Of a stretch of DNA of 64,000 nt, positions 1 to 13,280 are shown piece by piece (positions within the stretch are counted from its first letter, which is position 1; each line of letters starts with the position of its first letter). This DNA comes from Citrus sinensis (Eukaryota > Streptophyta > Magnoliopsida > Sapindales > Rutaceae): assembly GCF_022201045.2 (NCBI RefSeq), contig NC_068562.1, forward strand, positions 6,802,001-6,866,000. Reading direction: 5' to 3'. The notes under the pieces were generated by a model. The model was not told the DNA's origin. It saw nothing but the letters and a program-made list of their open reading frames with translations, and did no database searches. The position numbers and the translations under genes are program-made.

Positions 1-24
1 GAGAGAGAGAGAGTGTGTGTTTAC

Positions 25-111
25 TCTTTGAAAATCACGAGGAGCAACGCCGGGAAGGTAGAAAGAGTGGGCGGAGGAGATGAAAAGGAGAGTGAAGACA
101 AGTATTTTCAT
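25..111 (-). CDS. TM9SF / nonaspanin (EMP70) protein, first exon only, runs off the left edge
   Basis: The ATG lies at 111-109 and opens a 29-residue reading frame down to a GT donor at 24-23 (GTAAAC). The peptide has a hydrophobic signal sequence (MKILVFTLLFISSA) followed by HSFYLPGVAPRDFQR. The FYLPGVAPRDF block is the hallmark start of the mature lumenal domain of TM9 superfamily proteins. Family members have nine membrane spans and act in the Golgi/endosome system. The exon ends in phase 0 just before where relatives continue with a GD..VKVN segment, which would lie outside the window. The gene is on the same strand as the MSI4-like gene. Identification rests on one short but very characteristic motif; the rest of the gene cannot be seen. 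Confidence 0.72.
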
Positions 112-927
112 TGTTTTTGTGCAGAGTTTCTTAGGTTTGTTCATTTTCGTGTTTGTTTCACAGAGAAAATGGAGACGAGATGAATATTTAAGAGATCTCG
201 GGCAACTTTGTATTTTGCGTTAATAAAAAAATTGGTCATCTCATGGTCATTCATTGGTTTTCGTTTTGCTATTGCCACGACTTACTATTTTTGCTATTTC
301 CAAATTCCTTCCTCCTCGTTATAATAATAATAATTATTATTTTTCTTCCTTAATTTGAATATAGACATTATATTAGAATATGATTTAACCGTCTTTTCAC
401 GCAAAGCTAAAAGTCTCACCGGGTAATAATATTTTGGGCGTATGACGCTAACACTACCAACGAACCCGATAACAACCTTGAAAACATTTTAATTAAATTT
501 GCGATGTAATGTTAAAATTGTAATGAAGAAATATATTTTACAGACAACAAATGATGAGAATTTAATAGTTTTTGAGTTACAAACATGTTATACAACAAAT
601 AACGTTCGCCAAACATAGTATTAAACAGATGATTTTCCTTTTTTTTTTTTCAACTAAAACAAAATTTGACACAGCACTTCTTGTTAACTACCTTCCGTTT
701 CCGTGGTTAAGCTCAGTCAGCTAGCTGGATAATAAAATAATAGTATTCATTGGTTTGGCAAAATTCCTCAAGAGTGCCATTTTCTTTTAGAACACTGTAG
801 TTTCCTAAAAGTTTTGCACCTCATAAGATCAAAAGGAGGAAAACAAATCCGATGGATAATTGTGATAGAGGTACACAACAAACACATTTGTACAAAGAGT
901 TTGGAAACTTGACACTAGCTGGGTATT
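112..927. other. intergenic spacer between TM9SF start and MSI4-like end
   Basis: AT-rich spacer that should hold the 5' UTR and promoter of the leftward TM9SF gene and the 3' UTR of the MSI4-like gene. I see no coding signal, repeat structure or RNA gene. Confidence 0.6.
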
Positions 928-2011
928 CTAACAACTTTTATCACAACCAAAAATATGAGATTTGAACTTGTCAAGCTCAGCCAAAACCTCTTCTTCAGGC
1001 CGGTAAATCAAATCGATCATCCTCCATATCTGCAACACATGCAAGGGTGACGATATCAATCCCAGTAATTGAAAAATTTAACAACCAATTAAGGCATAAT
1101 TATATTGTTCAACAGAATGCTGGGATGCTGCTTATAGCTGATTCACAAATAAGTGAACTTGTGCAATTATAAGAGACCATGAAAAAACAAAGCTGGATTG
1201 AACCAGAATAATACAGGATTATAGGACAGATCACCCCCGGAGTTTCCTATTTTCTGATCTTTACTGTTGACCAAATTGGAACCTCAATTCATAATGAGGT
1301 GATCCATTTGTATGTTGTGCATGTGTAAGACTAAAGTCAATTTTCCTATACCTGTAGTGTGCCACCACCTCCAGTACTTTCACCATCGTCAGACACACTA
1401 ACAATCGTCCATGGATCAGATGCATTCCAATGGAAGTCAACAACTTTGTCTCTGAATCATATGCAAAAAAAATACTAAATAGTAAATGACAATCTTATGA
1501 AATTCAGCAATAAAGAAGGTTAAATGCATGACCAAAAGTTTAAATTATCATCTCCTATAGCTGCATTACCTATGTCCAGCATGTCGGAAGAATAAGCCGG
1601 GTGGATAATTGGGTACTTTCAATTCACCATAATCTTGCTTCTCACCAATCTAAAAAACAACTGAACTTTATTATACACAAAAATATAACATGATCAGCCA
1701 CCATAGATTGTGTTACACATTCAGTCATCAATACTGTCAATCTCATATCAATTATGCCAATGCCTTATGGAAAACAAAATACGAACCACCGAAACTCTAG
1801 GAATCATATACTATAATTCTTGCTGGATGAGATGGACATTGTGGGGGAGACAGGGAGATATCTCAAAAGGACTGTAAAAACACAAAATACAGACTGATAG
1901 ACAGACGGACAGAATCAATATACTTGTGAATGATTCCAACTACAAATGCAAGCAGCATCAATAAAAGCCAATTCACACTTTGTCACTAGTATGTCTCATC
2001 AAAGAATTCCA

Positions 2012-2055
<44 letters not shown>

Positions 2056-5000
2056 AATAAGGCAGGCAGGAGAAATTTTCAGGGCTTCACACCTTCTCAT
2101 GATCCCAGATGTTTAAAATTCCATCCTCTGCAGAACTTCCAAAGACTGATGACTTGTCAGGAGACCACTGGAAACAAATGAATTGCTGATGTTAAACATA
2201 ACCCAAAATAAAAAAAAAATATATATATATACCTCAGTCCTAAAGATGTAATCAGGCAACATACTTACCTGTACACAAAGGACAGCAGCACTATGACCCT
2301 CAAATTTATGAATAGGTGATCCAACTCCATCAGAAGTGAGTTTTCGGCGGTCAAACATATGAATAGAGTTATCAGCAGACCTATAAAAAAAGCAGGGGAG
2401 AGTAGGGCCAGCAAATGGAAGATGTATACCTCAATCCATGAAAATGAAATTATTTGTTCACAAGCATACACAAGTGTAGAATGTGAAAGGAAGACATAAA
2501 ATTCATCACATGATGATTTGGTCAATGTCCTATAAGAGAGTAGATGTATAGATATAAATACCCCGTCAATATGAGATTCACATCATGGGGATTCCAATCA
2601 ACACAATGAATATCAGCATTATGAGCTTTCTCAACCTGCCTCAGAAGAAAAGAAATTGCAAAAGCAAGTCAACAACAAAACCCAGAACTGTTCTCTAACT
2701 ATTGAGAAGATCACAAAAAAGCAAAAAACTAAACGGAGAAATGGATAGATATGATGTGAAGAACAATGACCTTGACAGCTGGAGTAGAGCCAGATCTGGC
2801 ATCCCATAGTATAAGGCACGAATCATCACCTACACTGCAGAATTCCTGTGCACTACACATAAATAATAGAAAACAATAGAGCCCATCATAAATCCAGAAA
2901 TGGTCATTCTGCTGTAAAGCAGAAGAATCAGCAGGCATTGATGAGCAGATTATCTTTATAGTTTATTGCTTCCCATATTATCTTTTTAGTTCAGCAATTC
3001 AAGACCAAATTACAGAATAAAAGAGGGAAGAGATAAAATAAATGACATCTAAATTTATAAGAAAGTCCAAATTACGGAATAAAAGAGGGAGGAGAGAAAA
3101 TAAATGACATCTAAATTTATGAGAAAGTCAGTGTTACTTAGCAGATGGTAAATTTTACCATCTAATTGGATCAAGAATGCATAATTACCTTGCTACATAT
3201 GCCCAATGCACTGGCTAAATAATGAGAAATACCTTGATGGACAGAACTGAACGTCTTCAACAGTGTCTTCATGCCCTAGGTATTTACCTCGTGCCCCAAT
3301 AGAAGGGCTCTCTAGAGGTTTATCACCATTCCCACCACTCTTGGAAGCATTTTTAGAGTTGGCACCACCAGAAGCTGTAGATTTTGCAGAACCTGGTTCT
3401 GCTGCCAAAGCCGAGACATGGTCTTGGACGCTCCATAAAACCACTGACTGATCCTTGCCTGTCAAAAAAATCTCATCAACCAAAATTGTATGCTCAGAAA
3501 AGATTGAACTCATGACAAGAAGAATGAAAAGAAATAATCTCAATTAAGAAAAGATCTGATAAGGAAACCCAACTCATAGGCCAAGAAAAACAAAAGAATA
3601 AAGTACTGGTATTTTCATAATGTTCGGAAGAACATGTTATGCAACAATCTTATCAAGCCAAGGAAAAAAGAAAGATATAAAAAGGCGCAACCTCCAGAGA
3701 GCACATAGGGTTCAGTTGGACACATGGCCAGAGCAAATTCAGCATTATCTTGATGGCCGGTCAATATCTGCAAGATGGCATGCTGCATGTTAGCAAAGCT
3801 TCACTTTGATTTCAGAAAACCAATAACAAAGATATGGTAATAAGTGAACTCTCTCTAAATGTGTGTGCGTGCATGCTACAGGGCCAACACTAACAAATAC
3901 ACTAGCTATCACAACCAATGGTGATGATAACAATTATTTCTTAGCACAATCGCACCAGATCTGGACGAGAATCAGCAGCTCCTAAGACAGCATGGCGATT
4001 AGGTTGTGCCTCAACATCCCAAATGAGGACCTATTTTGGAAATCACAAGAACATAGTTCATTTGAGCTTCATTAACTTAATCACGTTGAGATGTATAAAC
4101 ATAAACATAATTCAAGTTATTCAAACATTTGATTCTCTTTATTAAAAGGATCAAAGATGAAAACAATTGCTTACATCAGGACTATCAGTGTGTGTGGCTA
4201 CTATTTTACTGTTCTGTGGGAGTTCTCTTATTCTGTTCACCTGCAAGATCATGTTCATTGATTGCTTAAATCACTCTGGATAGCTAAAATACCAAGCAGC
4301 ACAAAATAGTCTAATATGCAAATCATGAGAAAAGTGTGCACACGGGCTGGTATAGGTTACAATTTTGAATAATAACAAATGAAAACCTTAGAGGTGCAAA
4401 ATCAACAAACTGCCAACGCGATGGCATAAATCCGCAAATCCCAAGGAAGGCAAAAAGGGAAAGTGATGACATACCTCGCCAGGATGTATGATTGTTTTAA
4501 ATTTCTTTACAAAGGGTGAGCGTGCTTCTTCATTGAACTGTAAGATTAAGCAAGAAAAGAATAATATAATTATGCAATGAGACAAATCCAATTCAATCAG
4601 ATATAGAAGAAATCAAATGAGGACGAGTGGCCGAAAAAGGGGTAATAACCATTCACAATAATGTCACCTGTGATATGTGCTCTGCAGCTGCAACTCGAGG
4701 CTTGACAACCTCACAGTTTGCTATTACAAGAGTATTTGGAACACTGCCATCCGTCTGAGTACAGGAAATTAGAAGAAGAATAAGAAGAATGGCAACAGAA
4801 TATGAAATATGTTCTGCACCAAGAAACTTGAAAGGAGCTCACCAACTATAAAAAATAAGAAATACACAGTTGATTGTTTTACAAACTGAAACTTGCCTGT
4901 TCAGAAAGGTAAAGACGTTGGCGATTCTTGTATGTAGCTTGCTCAAGTTGTGGACCCCATCTATCAGAACAACAGAAGGATTAGACATTCACTTGAACAT

Positions 5001-5841
5001 TTTAGCTATTCCTAAAATGAGAGTTAAGGTAATTGTGTCTAAATCCCTACGTTTTTTAAGTACTAAAATGCATAAAAACATACAATTTTGAAAATTTCCC
5101 CCCAAGTTTTTCTCTTCAAGCAACCAGAGGGTTCAACGAGAAAAGAAAGTGACATTGAAGTAAATGAAACATGTAAAATAATTGTGTCCCAAAAATAATA
5201 CATTATCATTTTTTCTTTCCCTCATTTTACCACCAACCAAACAGAAATAAGTAAATCTGGCAATTTAACCTCACCTTACATTGAACTACAAATAAATAAC
5301 ACAGCATTCGAAACCTAAAAAGCACAGAAAGAAAACAAGAAATTCGTTGACAGGATTAGATGCATTCTAACATCGACAAACGTTCTTTACTTTCCCGTCC
5401 AAAACCTTAGACACCCACAGAGTAAAAATGGCTAAAACCGTTGAAAATTTACTTTTCTTCACCCATAAATCCTCAAAAACAAATATTATCGAAAGCACCA
5501 AAATAAATCCTCACTTTTTACTTCAAATTCAAGATACCCGCTTAAGAAAAATTGGTCCAAACCCTAAAACACGAAAAAAAAAAAAAACCTGTTTAAACTC
5601 ACACATTACGTCTTTATCAGCAACCAAAGACACAAAACTTAAAAACAAGAAGAACCCACAGAAGAGGAATAGAAGATAGAGCAGAGTGTGTTTGTTTGTG
5701 AGCGTGTGAGGACCTGCAAGAGAGAGAGGGCCAAACGAGGTTGTGATTGGCGAGCCAGTCATAGAGCACAGGAACTAAGGACTTCCATTGTGTGTATCTA
5801 TCATCAACCGATCTTTCCATTCCTTTGCGTCCCTCCTTCAT
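928..5841 (-). CDS. MSI4: MSI4/FVE-type WD40 histone-binding protein (469 aa, 15 exons)
   Basis: Exons (minus strand): 5841-5714, 4960-4897, 4754-4668, 4537-4475, 4240-4175, 4030-3956, 3767-3692, 3458-3233, 2852-2771, 2635-2562, 2380-2269, 2167-2093, 1649-1570, 1451-1352, 1029-928. All junctions keep frame. The N-terminus has the RBAP48/MSI H4-binding helix (YTQWKSLVPVLYDWLANHN, then WPSLSCRWGPQ), followed by WD repeats with the ends VLIWD, VVLWS, LILWD, LNIWD. A long Ser/Gly/Lys-rich insert (about residues 200-245, in exon 8) is typical of the plant MSI4/MSI5 branch. Family knowledge: FVE acts with histone deacetylases and the autonomous flowering and cold-response pathway as a nuclear chromatin adaptor. 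The N-terminus is shorter than Arabidopsis FVE and lacks its basic extension. An in-frame TAG upstream makes 5841 the only good start. MSI5 is the alternative name. Intron 2 is GC-AG. Confidence 0.93.
2014..2052. repeat. (GA)n microsatellite in an intron of the MSI4-like gene
   Basis: About 39 bp of uninterrupted GA dinucleotide lies between exons 12 and 13 of the MSI4-like gene, about 40 nt after the donor. On the transcribed strand it reads as a CU run. It is likely length-polymorphic. Confidence 0.9.
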
Positions 5842-6756
5842 TTTTCCCTTCTGCTTATTTCCTTTTCTTTTCTAAATTTTTTCCCTGTGCTTTCGGCTTT
5901 CCCGCCTCTGCTTATGCTGCTGCTTTTGTCTCTATTTGATTATTTGTGAAGTAAATTGGACAGACCGATAGAGAGTTGGCAATTGAGTTGGCAGAAGAGG
6001 TGGGATGCGTGTTTGGGGTCCAAAAAGTGATTTTACCGGAAGTACTTTTCTTTTTACAAACATTTTGATTTCTTAAAGTTAAAAATTCTCACAACTTTAA
6101 TCATTTTTCTCTAAAGTTAAAACAACCCTCTTTTAATGTAACAAAATTTCTTAATTATAAAGCTTTAAAGAAAGCTTTGAAAAAAAAGGATCCAGTTCTT
6201 TGTTTTAAGAAAGTGACACTTAAGTGTCAAAGCACAAAATATAAGTTACTGATCAAATTTTATTATTACTTGCATTTAAAAAAAAAATTCAATTTTTTAG
6301 TCATTGGAAAACAATTTAGCCACATTAAATTCAGAACAACAAAATAAAAGATTTTGATTTATCATTTAGGTCCTATGAGAAATTGATTTGCTATAACTTT
6401 TAAACTATAGTTACTATATAAAAAATTATAATTATAAAATAAAAGTTAATAATACATAATAAATATAAATTTTAAAAAATAATTTTAATAAAATTCTTTA
6501 AAATATAATAAAATTTTCATCTTACAAATTTAAATTGAGAACAAACAGGGATATTTATGTGCTTGAGCTGTTAATTTACCAAGGCATAAAACTTGGAATA
6601 GCCAAGCAATACCTATGTTACCTCACGTTGAATAAGTGCCTAAAAACGGTGCGTTTTAAATTACAAAACCGTTTGTTTTTAAAAGCTATCAGAGTCTGAG
6701 AGCTCTGTTAAACTCTGGAATCACTTCCAAATAACTTAAAAGCACTTTCATCATCG
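5842..6756. promoter_or_regulatory. divergent promoter region, MSI4-like / FHA gene
   Basis: A 915-bp head-to-head spacer. The part next to MSI4 (about 5842-5940) is pyrimidine-rich on the minus strand and probably 5' UTR. From 6050 to 6560 it is very AT-rich. I see no repeat or ORF. I did not pick a TATA box with confidence on either side. Confidence 0.5.
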
Positions 6757-8254
6757 ATGGAAATCACCGGCGAAGACGGTTCCAAAGTCCAAATAAAACC
6801 CTTTTCCAACACCGTGTTCGGCAGAGGCTCAGGGTGCATCACAACCGACCGTACCGTATCCCGCTGCCACGTGTTGTTCTGGCTTAAAGACTCCTCAAAC
6901 GGGACCGAAACAGAGCCCAGAGCTTGTTTCGACGTGATTGGAAAAAATCCCATATGGGTTCGGAGCGGAAAGAGCGGAAAGCTGAAAGCTTTTAGGAGAA
7001 ATGAGAAGGGTGAGGTTACGGTTGGTGATTGGTTCTATATTGGTGGTGGTCAAAGTCAGCAGCCCGTTCGGTTTGCTGTAAAGAGAATAAATGAGCAAGA
7101 AGCGGAGAAGGAAATGATGGAGGCTGGTGAATCAAGTGAATGGAGTTCTGGTGGTGAGTTGGAGAGTGTTGATGTATCAAGTATTGACCCCGTTAAAGGT
7201 ATGGTCTTTAATAGTGTATTTATATGTTCATTTATAGAATTTGGAATTGGAATGGATTGTGAAATTTGCTTTGTTAAAAGAATATTATTGGATTGTGTTA
7301 TTATTTATGAAACGGGTTTGCTAATACTGTGTCTGAAATTCTGTGAATGATGAATTGCTGAGATTATTTGAAATGGAATGAAGATTAAATATTGAAGTGA
7401 ACTTTCTCTTCAATACAGAATTTCGAACGGCAATGGACTATGTAAATGCTTCGCTTAAATAAAAGCATAGATTATTTATAAAAGAAAAAAGCTTTGTGCT
7501 GTAGATTTCGGATGATGTGAATAGGTTGTGTAGATTATTCAAATGAAAGTTAATGAGAAATTCTGCATTCCTTTTGTAGAGAATTTGGAATGGGGAATGG
7601 TTCTTGTAAGTGATTTGTTAAAAAATGGCATTGTTAAGCCTTTCTATTTATGGAGCATATACAAGATCATTTTGGTGTGATGATCTTGTATGCAAAGATG
7701 TTTATGATGTGGAAATGATGCAGAATTTTATAAGTACCCTGTACATCTTGTGAAATGCAGAATTTGGTTTTCTTGTGATTGGCCACGAGTTTGATCAGTA
7801 TCCTAAGGAAAAGATCCGCGAAATGAAAAACTGGGACTGGTTTCTTGAGGAACCCAGAAAAGATAGTGATGGAGATGATGAGGTTACTGATAAAAGGAAG
7901 AAGAACGGTATGAGGAGAAGGAGAGGGAAAGCTACAAAGAACGATGATGATGAAGATGAATGGACAGGAGAAAGTGAAGAGGACAAAGAGGTGATTGCTA
8001 AAGTAAAAAAGATGCAGAAACCAACATATTCTACTAGGTCAAAAGATCATGACAAACAACAAATAGGTAGGAAAGGTGGCAGAAGTTTGGTGCAGAAGAA
8101 ATCTATCCCTGCAAAGGCAGAAGAGAGTGAAGACGAAGATGATCCCACGTTGGGAGGCTTTTTACTTGATGATGGGGATGAGGAACTAGGAGTAGAAAGC
8201 AATGTGGATCAAGAGGAGGAGGAAGAAGAATTTGATGATGTCAATGATGACTAA
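6757..8254 (+). CDS. FHA-domain nuclear protein with acidic tail (311 aa, 2 exons)
   Basis: Exon 1 is 6757-7198, exon 2 is 7761-8254. The phase-1 junction rebuilds a Glu codon (G|AA). Residues about 1-110 form a forkhead-associated fold: a GRGSG turn, TVSRCHV (the SxxH phosphothreonine-binding signature), and GKNPIWV with the conserved Asn. A conserved block FLVIGHEFDQYPKEKI follows the intron, then basic stretches (KRKKNG, RRRRGK) that look like nuclear localisation signals, and an acidic C-terminus with DEDDPTLGGFLLDDGDEEL. FHA domains bind pThr peptides in DNA-damage and transcription proteins. No catalytic domain is visible, so this is probably an adaptor. The precise orthologue is not recognised. 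If intron 1 were retained, translation would stop after about 197 residues. Confidence 0.88.
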
Positions 8255-9982
8255 AATCATTTTCGAAACTTATGATGCTGGGTACAGATTCAGTGGTAGT
8301 CATGGTGCACCTGCCACTGGATAAGTGGATATAATAGTACTCAAGGATAGCTTTTGTGTTCATGCAAGCTGGAGATTTGTTACAGCGTTACAGAGAAATG
8401 CAATTACATATTTGTCTTGCATATCTTGCCAAATAAAACTGTTTCTTGCGATGGAAGAAAAATGGAAGAGTAGCAGAAGCCAGAAGGTGTAGTTTTACAT
8501 TAACATTCAGGAATATTTTATTAATCAAATGAGAAACGTTTAGCACACACAAGGAGAAAATGAAAATTATAATTAAGTTTCGAAAGCCCTCTAAATCAGG
8601 ATTTGTCATTAATGATAAATTCAATTTACGAAAGGTTTAAAATTAATTACAAGTAACTTAACTTTTTAATAAATGTTTATTAAAATAGCTAGATAGAACA
8701 TGGAAATGGGTTTTAGAATTAAACCATATGGGATTACTACTCTCTAATATTCATTGATACTTTTACATTGAACTTCCGACTAAAAAGGAACGGATTGAGT
8801 AATATATATATTCTCATGGATAATTATTTAAGCTATTGCATGACATTATGGGGATTAGTTTCAGTTCTCCCTCGATTATCAAATAATTGAGTGGAGCCAG
8901 TTTATTCCTCACGAAATGTGAGTGAAGTAGACACCCCTCAAATATTAGAGAGAGTTTTTAGAGAGGGTTTAAAGAATTTGGGCCACGTTTCAAATGAGTA
9001 CATGCCACGACGAAAATTCCAGTTGTATAATCTATTTGTAAATATTAATTGTAATATCAGTAACAATCATGTATAACAGTATTAAAAAAAAAGTCATTGC
9101 ATGACATTTTTGTCAAATTATTGTGTTAATTTTACTTTATTGATCCTAAATATCTTTTCTTAACTCTTCCCTAGAGATGCTTGCTGCATCCAAACTAATA
9201 CCAATCCAACCCATTTCATGAATAAAAATGTGATCACTTAACCAACCCTAATGAATTTGCAATAAGTGCATGAATTAATATGACAGAAACACCAACTTTG
9301 CACACCCAAGAAGGGAAAACCAATTGAGAAAAAATTGATTTTTATTGCTCATATGAAAAAAAAAAAAAAACAAATGCATTGCTTTCTCTTTTATAAAAAT
9401 AACATTAATATATTTTATTCTTTTAAATCAATTCCAGTTTTGTTTGACATTAATATATTTTAATTCTTTTTTTTTTCCTCCCAAGCAGATATATCTTTTT
9501 TACAGGATTATTTTTCAAATACTAAAGTTCAGATAGGACTGACGGGCATATGATTGTGAAGAAGAGAACAACATCTGTTAGGAGGGGGGGGGGGGGGGGG
9601 GAGATTTTATTGAATTAATGATTGGTTGTGTTTCATTTCCTCTTCACTGTTATGTTAGATGAGCTGAGTTACATCGTATACATACAAAACTGGAAAATTT
9701 TTCTGTTTTAACAGAATATGTGGTTATGAAAAAGAGCTGATTAAAGTGAACCACGTGAAAAAAGTGTAACGTAACTCTATTTCCACTGGATCAATCACGA
9801 ATCGCACAATTTAAAAAAAGGGGGAAAAAAAAATTCTGAAATCATTTGAATGAGCCTAATAAGTAGTAGATACTTAAAAGAAATGAGTCCATCTTATTTA
9901 ATAATTTTATTCATGTCAGAAATATGGTTATGGTATGTTGTACGTCGTTGCCTGCGCAGACTTGCAATCAATTTCTCTTGTT
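8255..9982. other. intergenic, no gene seen
   Basis: Spacer after the FHA gene. It begins with that gene's 3' UTR. It holds A/T homopolymers and an 18-G run at 9584-9601. Short ORFs at 8891-9076 and 8388-8624 have no recognisable content. Confidence 0.6.
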
Positions 9983-12317
9983 TCAATTAATTTGAACCTT
10001 CTTGATGGTCCAGGCTCTCAGGTTTTTTTTAATCAATATAAATGTCTAACTTGTAGTGATATCTGCAATATTAATCACATGCATAACATTATAATAAAAA
10101 AAGTTGCAATTAATTTCTGTAACGAGTACGAAAAGAACATTAAATTTAATAAAAGAATGTAATCTTTTTGCATATAAATTGATTATTTGAGACATTTGAA
10201 AAATGAAAATTATTTATTAACAGTCTGTTTTCTAATCACAACTTTAACACAAAAATGAAATAAAGTAACAAAAACAAGGAATAGAATCGAAATGGTGGCA
10301 TCACTATTCACGTAATCAACGGGTGAGTGGGGAAGAAGAAGAGAGAGAGAGAGAGAGAGAGAGGAATGTTTTTAGCTTTGAAAGTTGAAGCAAGAAATTG
10401 ATAACTTGAGAGAAAGAGAGACATCGAGAACCTGCTTTTGTCACTGCACATGAGCACTGCATATTTGTGTTGGCCTTTGAATAGTCTGAAAAACACAGCC
10501 GTGCGCTCTCGTAAATCTTCTGAAGCCAAAATCAGCAGCCCAAATGGACCTATAGAACCTTTAACTGATGCACTTTTATGGCTGCAAAGCAACTCTGGGT
10601 TGGTCCTACTTGGTTCCAGAACTTCTGCTTTCTCTAACACCGTTGTCTCAAATGAGATCTCAATATCTGCCTGCAAAAAGAAAAAAGATAAAATAGAACA
10701 TAAACATATTCATAGCCAGAATACCGCTAGCTCTAAACTTAACCAACCTGTGCATTTGTGATGCCGGTGACTTTATGCAATGATACCTCATGCAGCAATT
10801 TGCTTCGAAGTTCTACTTGGTTTCCGCGCAACCTCTTCATTTCTGCAATAGCCACTGAATCAACTATTTTCCAGATTTGTCGAGCCAAAGATTTCGAGGA
10901 ATTGCCTGCAAAATGAGTCCAATATATCAATTGGATGGTTTGTATTTAACATGCCTTGTCCCATTAAAGACAATACATATTGTATAATAAAGATTCAACA
11001 AGCACTATGTAATCCTGAAACAAAGTATTTACTGAACAATTATTCACTTAAAATTACCTGTAATCCCGACCAACCTTTCTTGATATCATCATCCTTACTT
11101 GATGATTCATTAACCCATCCCAATAAAATCCTCCTGTGCTTAGCATTATCATAGAAAGTCTTCGAAGCATAAAATTTGCCGTAATCATATCTTAATCCTC
11201 ATTACTATCATATGTCCCAATTGTGTAACAGTCATGCAAAGTTCTAAACAAGCTTGCTTTAAGCACATGTTTAACATGTTGCTGTTTAATAATCGATGTG
11301 TCATTGACACCCTTTAGGCTATTACTAAAAACTGGGAAAAAGTCGAGGCACTCCCACATACCAGAATGTTTAGCAGAATACAGTGGCTTTTTAGCTTTAA
11401 CCCAATGTATAAATCTTTGCTTTTATATAGAATTGCCAACCCTGTGTCCTTAATTTCGCTTCCTATGATCAGTCTCCATTTCTCACCAGGATCAAGCCAA
11501 GCAGTGCTTGTATCTCTAAATAAACTTGGATTAATTTTGTCGGTGGGTGAAATTAATGGATTTTTTGATGTGTTAATCCACTCTCTGAGATAAAGATCAG
11601 ACAAATTTTTGGGCACAGCCAAGTTCTGCACTTATCTGTTATTTCTGTCAATTCCAGGGTACAAGATGATTGGTTTGCCTCCAGGCAGATTGTGGCAGAG
11701 CTTGACCAAGACTCATTTGATATCTGATGGCTGGATCATGTGAGATCCAGTTAATCAGATCCATTGATGTAGAGTGTCCCCACACAAGAATTTTCTTCCA
11801 TATTGGACCTTTTGGATTGTGTTGGTAGAAAAAGTGATAAATTCCCTCGCAAATCATCGGTCCTGAAATTGACAGGAAAGACTTCTAGTTAATGAAACCT
11901 TAACAACAGAACACTGAACAAGAACAAGAACTATGGCTAAAATATTTAACCAAAACAACAGTGGCGAGAAAACTAAATTAAGTGCAGGAAAGAACTAACC
12001 ATTGGGATCTGCATATCCAAACGCGCCATTTTTTTCCAAAAGGCGGAAACAGGGTACCAAAAATAATTTTAGAGACATAAAAATGAACAATAAGATTAAC
12101 AAGAATCTATCAGACAGAGAGAGAAATACCAATAAATACCAATCATCCAATACTTTGGAGGCTAGAAATGATAACCAGATTTGTAAGGCTGATTTATAGA
12201 ATTAGATTTTGATTTTTGAAGGTTTTTGTAAACCTGGTGTGAAGGTTCAAGCTCAACTGCATCATGTTCAAGCAAGAGAGAAAAGGAAAGGAGTAGACAA
12301 AGACAAGAGCTGGCCAT
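9983..12317 (-). pseudogene. GH32 acid invertase pseudogene (copy A), 3'-truncated
   Basis: Recognisable invertase parts in gene order. Exon 1 is 12317-12140 (signal peptide MASSCLCLLLSF; a stop replaces Gln in YHFQPP, and NDPNG's Asn is Ile). The mini-exon at 12008-12000 is intact. Exon 3 begins near 11868 and its coding matches run down to about 11060, with frameshifts after the HDPAI block and in the middle. It has a deletion where others carry the TKHxYYTIG strand. Exon 4 is 10905-10748, with a nonsense codon in the LWLDKSGK block and a 1-nt loss. Exon 5 is 10670-10432 and is still open. Exon 6 is absent. Only the last residues of exon 7 (SLRAW..KKVQIN, stop) remain at about 10021-9983. 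It resembles copy B most (HFFYQ, AQIN end). It cannot give an active enzyme. Confidence 0.88.
10340..10363. repeat. (GA)n microsatellite in the copy A 3' region
   Basis: Pure GA run of about 24 bp located where exon 6 and most of exon 7 of copy A should be. Confidence 0.85.
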
Positions 12318-13280
12318 TTTGTGGTAGCTGCTTGATAGGTTTTTTCAGAAGAAGAAACATATACAAGCTATTTATATTTGTTCATAGATCGATGAAAAAT
12401 GAATGAGAAAGCTTATATTATAAAGATTCGGTGAGAATTTCACCTTTTCGTAAATGGGATCTTGTTAACGTGTGGCCTGAGATTACATCCTAAAGAAGAT
12501 TATTACCACAATGAATTTGGTAAAAAGATTTTTTTTTTTTTTAAATGTTCATGGTATGGATGGTGTCAATTTCAATCAGGCTTTTGTCAGGTCCCTGTTC
12601 TTTTCTAGTTATTTACTTGTAAAAATCTGATTAAAAAAAAAATTATCTTTAGTCTAAGACGTCAAGATAATCTAATAGAAAAATTGTCAGTTTTTAACAG
12701 GTTTCCATATTTTCAAAGTTTTAATTGGGTAAAAATATTTCCGTGTGTGTTCTGCATTGAAGTATTGGCAGTAGTAATGTCTAATGATCTTTCAAAAATT
12801 TAGCAATGAAGAGAGATTCAGTTAATCTCTTTTCTCAGATACATCCAAGATGATGAGCAGGAGAAAATCAGAGGTTTTCTGATGAGAGGTAGAATTAGAA
12901 ACCCCAGGTTACTGCATGGGGTATTTTTATGATTGTTCAGGTTTTACTTTTGCAATTTTCATATTAAATCAAAGCTTTATATCTTTCTTCTTTTTTTTTT
13001 TCATGTTTCCTTATTTTGGTGATTTGCAACATGAGTCTCATATCTGTAATTAGACTATGTTCACCAAGGAAATATATGACATGGTTTGGCTATTTCATTG
13101 ATAAGGCTTAAGAGGACTCACCACCGAGAGAGCAAGTAACAACATGATTTAGATAAGAAAAATAGTAAAGAAAAAACAATTGTATATTTCTAAATATTTG
13201 TTTATTGTAGGAATATATGTAATCGCATGTCATTTCTTCTTTCTGTCGTCTTCAAACGCGTGGTGTTCTCTTTCTCTTGC
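12318..13280. other. spacer between invertase copies A and B
   Basis: AT-rich sequence that should contain the copy B 3' UTR and the former copy A promoter. No ORF, repeat or transposon end was recognised. Confidence 0.5.

Noticed and set aside
6757-7350. 197-codon frame as the full FHA protein
   Set aside because: Past 7198 it reads into the intron; a clean GT-AG junction to 7761 restores a longer conserved protein.
9935-10162. Plus-strand 75-codon ORF
   Set aside because: It is antisense to the last residues of invertase pseudogene A exon 7.
11314-11631. 105-codon minus-strand frame as a separate small gene
   Set aside because: It is a piece of exon 3 of invertase pseudogene A, ending at a frameshift.
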